From: Neocallimastix lanati (nom. inval.)
Taxonomy: Eukaryota; Neocallimastigomycota; Neocallimastigomycetes; Neocallimastigales; Neocallimastigaceae
Length of the DNA: 64,000 nucleotides
Direction of reading: 5' to 3'
NCBI GenBank assembly: GCA_016946835.1
Contig: JACVTC010000256.1
Span: 16,001-80,000 of the forward strand
Of this stretch, positions 61,183 to 64,000 are shown piece by piece. The notes under the pieces are model-generated. The model did no database searches, was not told the origin of the DNA, and saw nothing but the letters and a program-made list of their open reading frames with translations. Position numbers and translations under genes: made by a program. The first letter of the stretch is position 1. Each line of letters begins with the position of its first letter.

Positions 61183-62495
61183 TACTCTTAATAAAACTTT
61201 TTTTTTTTTTTTTTTTTAAATTCAATTATTACTTGCTTTAAAAGATTGATAATAAAAATTATTAAATATCTTTTGTTTATAGATTATCAAAGGTATAAAC
61301 TCTATCCCTTAGTAATATTACAAATATTATGAATATTATGAATACTAACCCTTACTAATAATGTAATATTATATTTATTATTAATTATTAATTTAATTAA
61401 TCAATAGATATGATTTAACTAATATTATTAATAATATTAATATCCACTTTAAAAAAATATATTTAATAAAGTTTATTAAAATTTGTAAACATTTCATATT
61501 AAAAAAAAATATCATAAAAAAATATAAAAATAAATAAACATGTGAAATGAAAATAAAAAGAAATAATATATTGAAATATACTATTTTTAAATTGAACCAA
61601 TATATTAAGTTTAATTGACGTATTAAAATATATTTTATTTGAATACTAAAAAAAATTAAATTTAAATAATAATAAAAATAATAAAAAAAAAAATACCAAA
61701 AAAGGATAAAAAATAAAATACCACATTAAATGGAAGAGACATTTAAGGAAAATTTCAATAAAAAAAAAAAAAATTTAAAATTAAATAATATAAAATAAAT
61801 TAAAATCTGGAAAAAAAAATGACAAAAAAGAAAGTATATTTATTATATTTTTTTTTTCTATATAAAAGTAATAAATTTTTTAAATAATAAATAAATAAAA
61901 TTATATAGAAAAAACAATTATTTTTTTTTTTAAAAAAAAAAATAGAACATATAAAAATATAAAAAGTAAATATTTTGAAAACATATTATTAAAACAACAC
62001 TTTTAAAAGTAAAAAAAAAAAAAAAAAAATATAAACAGGTCTTTTGAAGGAAGATAAAAAATTATTGAATCATTTTTTTTTTGTCAAATAAATAAAAATA
62101 AATTAATCAATATATTTTCATATTTATTTTAATTATATTATAATATATAATATTATTTAATAGTATTCTATATTGCATTAAATTAATTTTTATATAATTT
62201 ATTAATTAATATAAAAATTTAAATATATATATTCATAATATGTGTATGATACAGCGATATCTAAATATTTATTTTTTTAAGTTTATTTGTAGTCAACAAT
62301 AGGTTACATCATATTAAGTAGTTTAAAAAAAATTCAATCAAAAGTCAACTTATTATATATTATGATAGTATTTATATAATTTAAAAAAGTACATTACATT
62401 TATATATATTTTATATATAAAATTATTTTTAGTAATTTATTTATTACAATTTAATAATAATTTATTATTTATTTTTATAAACTTTTTATTAAATA
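61183..62495. other. AT-rich region upstream of the full LINE
   Basis: It presumably includes the 5' untranslated region and promoter, but no boundary, promoter motif or telomere-like junction was found. A T-run of about 18 bp lies just upstream of ORF1. A single CTAACCCTTACTAA near 61346 is not convincing telomere sequence. Confidence 0.45.
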
Positions 62496-64000
62496 TTTAA
62501 TTATATATATTAATAATAAACTTATAATATATTGATTTTAATATTATTAATAGACTGATAATTTATTAATTATTGATATAATTATTTTACACCTAATTTT
62601 CAAACTTAACAATTAATAATAAAAAAGAAAAACAAACTATTAAATAAATAATAAATAATAAATAATAAATAATAAATAATAAAATTTGAATATTGAATAA
62701 ATAATAAATAATATATAATAAATAAAATTAAATAATAAACTATTATTTAAATAATAAATAATATATAATAAATAAAATTAAATAATAAACTATTAAATAA
62801 ATAATATATAATAAATAAAATTAAATAATAAACTATTATTTAAATAATAAATAATATATAATAAATAAAATTAAATAATAAACTATTAAATAAATAATAT
62901 ATAATAAATAAAATTAAATAATAAACTATTAAATAAATAATATATAATAAATTACAATGAAATTTGAATAATCAAACTAATAAATAATAATTTATACTTA
63001 CATATTAATAATATACTTATAATATATTGATTTTTATATTATTAATTAACTGATAATTTATTAATTATTGATAGAATTATTTTACACCTAACTAATTTTC
63101 AAACTTAACAATTTATAATAAAATTGAAATACACCTAACTAATTCTAAAACTTAACAATTTATAATAAAATTGAAAAACAAACTATTAAATAAATAATAA
63201 ATAATAAATAATAAATAATAAATAATAAATAATAAATAATAAATAATAAATAATTAAATAATAAATAATAAATAATAAATAATAAATAATAAATAATAAA
63301 TAATTAATAATAAATAATATATAATATATAATAAATAATAAATAATAAAATTTGAATAATCAAACTAATATATTTTTATTTATACTTTTATATTAATAAT
63401 AAACTTATGATATATTGATTTTTATATTATTAATTGACTGATAATTTATTAATTATTGATAAAATTATTTTACACCTAACTAATTTTCAAACTTAACAAT
63501 TTATAATAAAATTGAAATACACCTAACTAATTCTAAAACTTAACAATTTATAATAAAATTGAAAAACAAACTATTAAATAAATAATAAATAATAAATAAT
63601 AATAATAAATAATAAATAATAAATAATAAATAAATAAGAGATAATAAATAATAAATAATAAATAATAAATAATAAATAATAAATAATAAATAATAAATAA
63701 TAAATAATAAATAATAAATAATAATAATAAATAATAAATAATAAATAATAAATAATAAATAATAATAATAAATAATATAATAAATAATAAATAATAAATA
63801 ATAAATAATAAATAATAAATATAATAATAAATAATATATAATATATAATAAATAATAAATAATAAATAATATATAATATATAATAAATAATAAATAATAA
63901 ATAATAAAATTTGAATAATCAAACTAATATATTTTTATTTATACTTTTATATTAATAATAAACTTATGATATATTGATTTTTATATTATTAATTGACTGA
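62496..64000. repeat. Macrosatellite with variable ATAAATA tracts
   Basis: A module containing CTTATAATATATTGATTTT, ACTGATAATTTATTAATTAT, one or two copies of CACCTAACTAATTTTCAAAC or CACCTAACTAATTCTAAAAC and GAAAAACAAACTATTAAAT recurs near 62518, 63012, 63403 and 63959. Spacing is uneven (about 390-560 bp) because the AATAAATAATA tract between modules varies. The last unit runs off the window. The minus-strand frame at 63548-63922 is microsatellite-derived. Confidence 0.85.

Larger units (their letters stand above)
50211..61200 (-). mobile_element. Full two-ORF LINE with a very long 3' region
   Basis: Minus-strand order: ORF1 (58795-61182), ORF2 (54402-58727, open to 58841), then about 4.2 kb of non-coding sequence ending in the telomere-like tail at 50211. 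The 3' end is validated by the 919-bp truncated copy next to it. The 5' end is not defined; I end it just past the ORF1 start. If the 3' region is all one element, it is at least 11 kb, which is large for a LINE. A second element hidden in 51.2-54.4 kb is possible. Confidence 0.7.

Noticed and set aside
63548-63922. 124-codon minus-strand frame
   Set aside because: Pure translation of the AATAAATAATA microsatellite.

Overview
The window comes from an extremely AT-rich eukaryotic genome. Long homopolymer and A/T-only tracts separate a few uninterrupted, intronless reading frames of clearly higher GC. No cellular protein gene, rRNA or tRNA gene was recognised. The only coding content is non-LTR (LINE-type) retrotransposons, and every real ORF lies on the minus strand. 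The base composition, the (AAT)n-encoded asparagine runs and a LINE ORF1 domain that I associate from memory with early-diverging fungi best fit an anaerobic gut chytrid (Neocallimastigomycota). A dictyostelid-like amoeba cannot be excluded from sequence alone.

Layout: the window is built as two parallel halves. Half 1: (a) a non-coding block (1-11697) of tandem repeats and a 4.4-kb AAATA-type tract; (b) a TTAGGG-like junction (11698-11715); (c) a 'gag-only' retroelement (ORF1 12101-14290); (d) a stand-alone endonuclease/reverse-transcriptase ORF (15728-19330); (e) about 14 kb of satellites with periods of about 180, 195 and 273 bp plus a composite array (20.2-33.9 kb). Half 2: (a') a near-identical second copy of the block (34145-45789) that runs about 780 bp further, to 46570; (b') telomere-like repeats; (c') a very short truncated element end, then a second gag-only element whose ORF1 has a one-base frameshift (47021-49209); (d') a 919-bp truncated 3' end and then a full two-ORF LINE (3' region 50228-54401, ORF2 54402-58727, ORF1 58795-61182); (e') a macrosatellite at 62.5-64 kb.

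How the pieces fit: five junctions (11698, 46571, 46624, 49281, 50211) carry TTAGGG/TTAGGGG-type motifs with the G-rich strand reading left to right, and each is followed at once by the 3' end of a minus-strand retroelement. Two otherwise different element families share the same terminal sequence (plus strand TTAGGTTTTAAA). The simplest reading is repeated 3'-end-first addition of LINEs onto telomere-repeat-capped ends, or insertion of LINEs whose 3' tails are short telomere-like repeats. Elements stack head to tail as in insect TRAS/SART or Drosophila HeT-A/TART arrays. The coexistence of gag-only, RT-only and complete elements resembles the HeT-A/TART division of labour. This is inferred from sequence layout; mechanism, telomere sequence and species were not verified.
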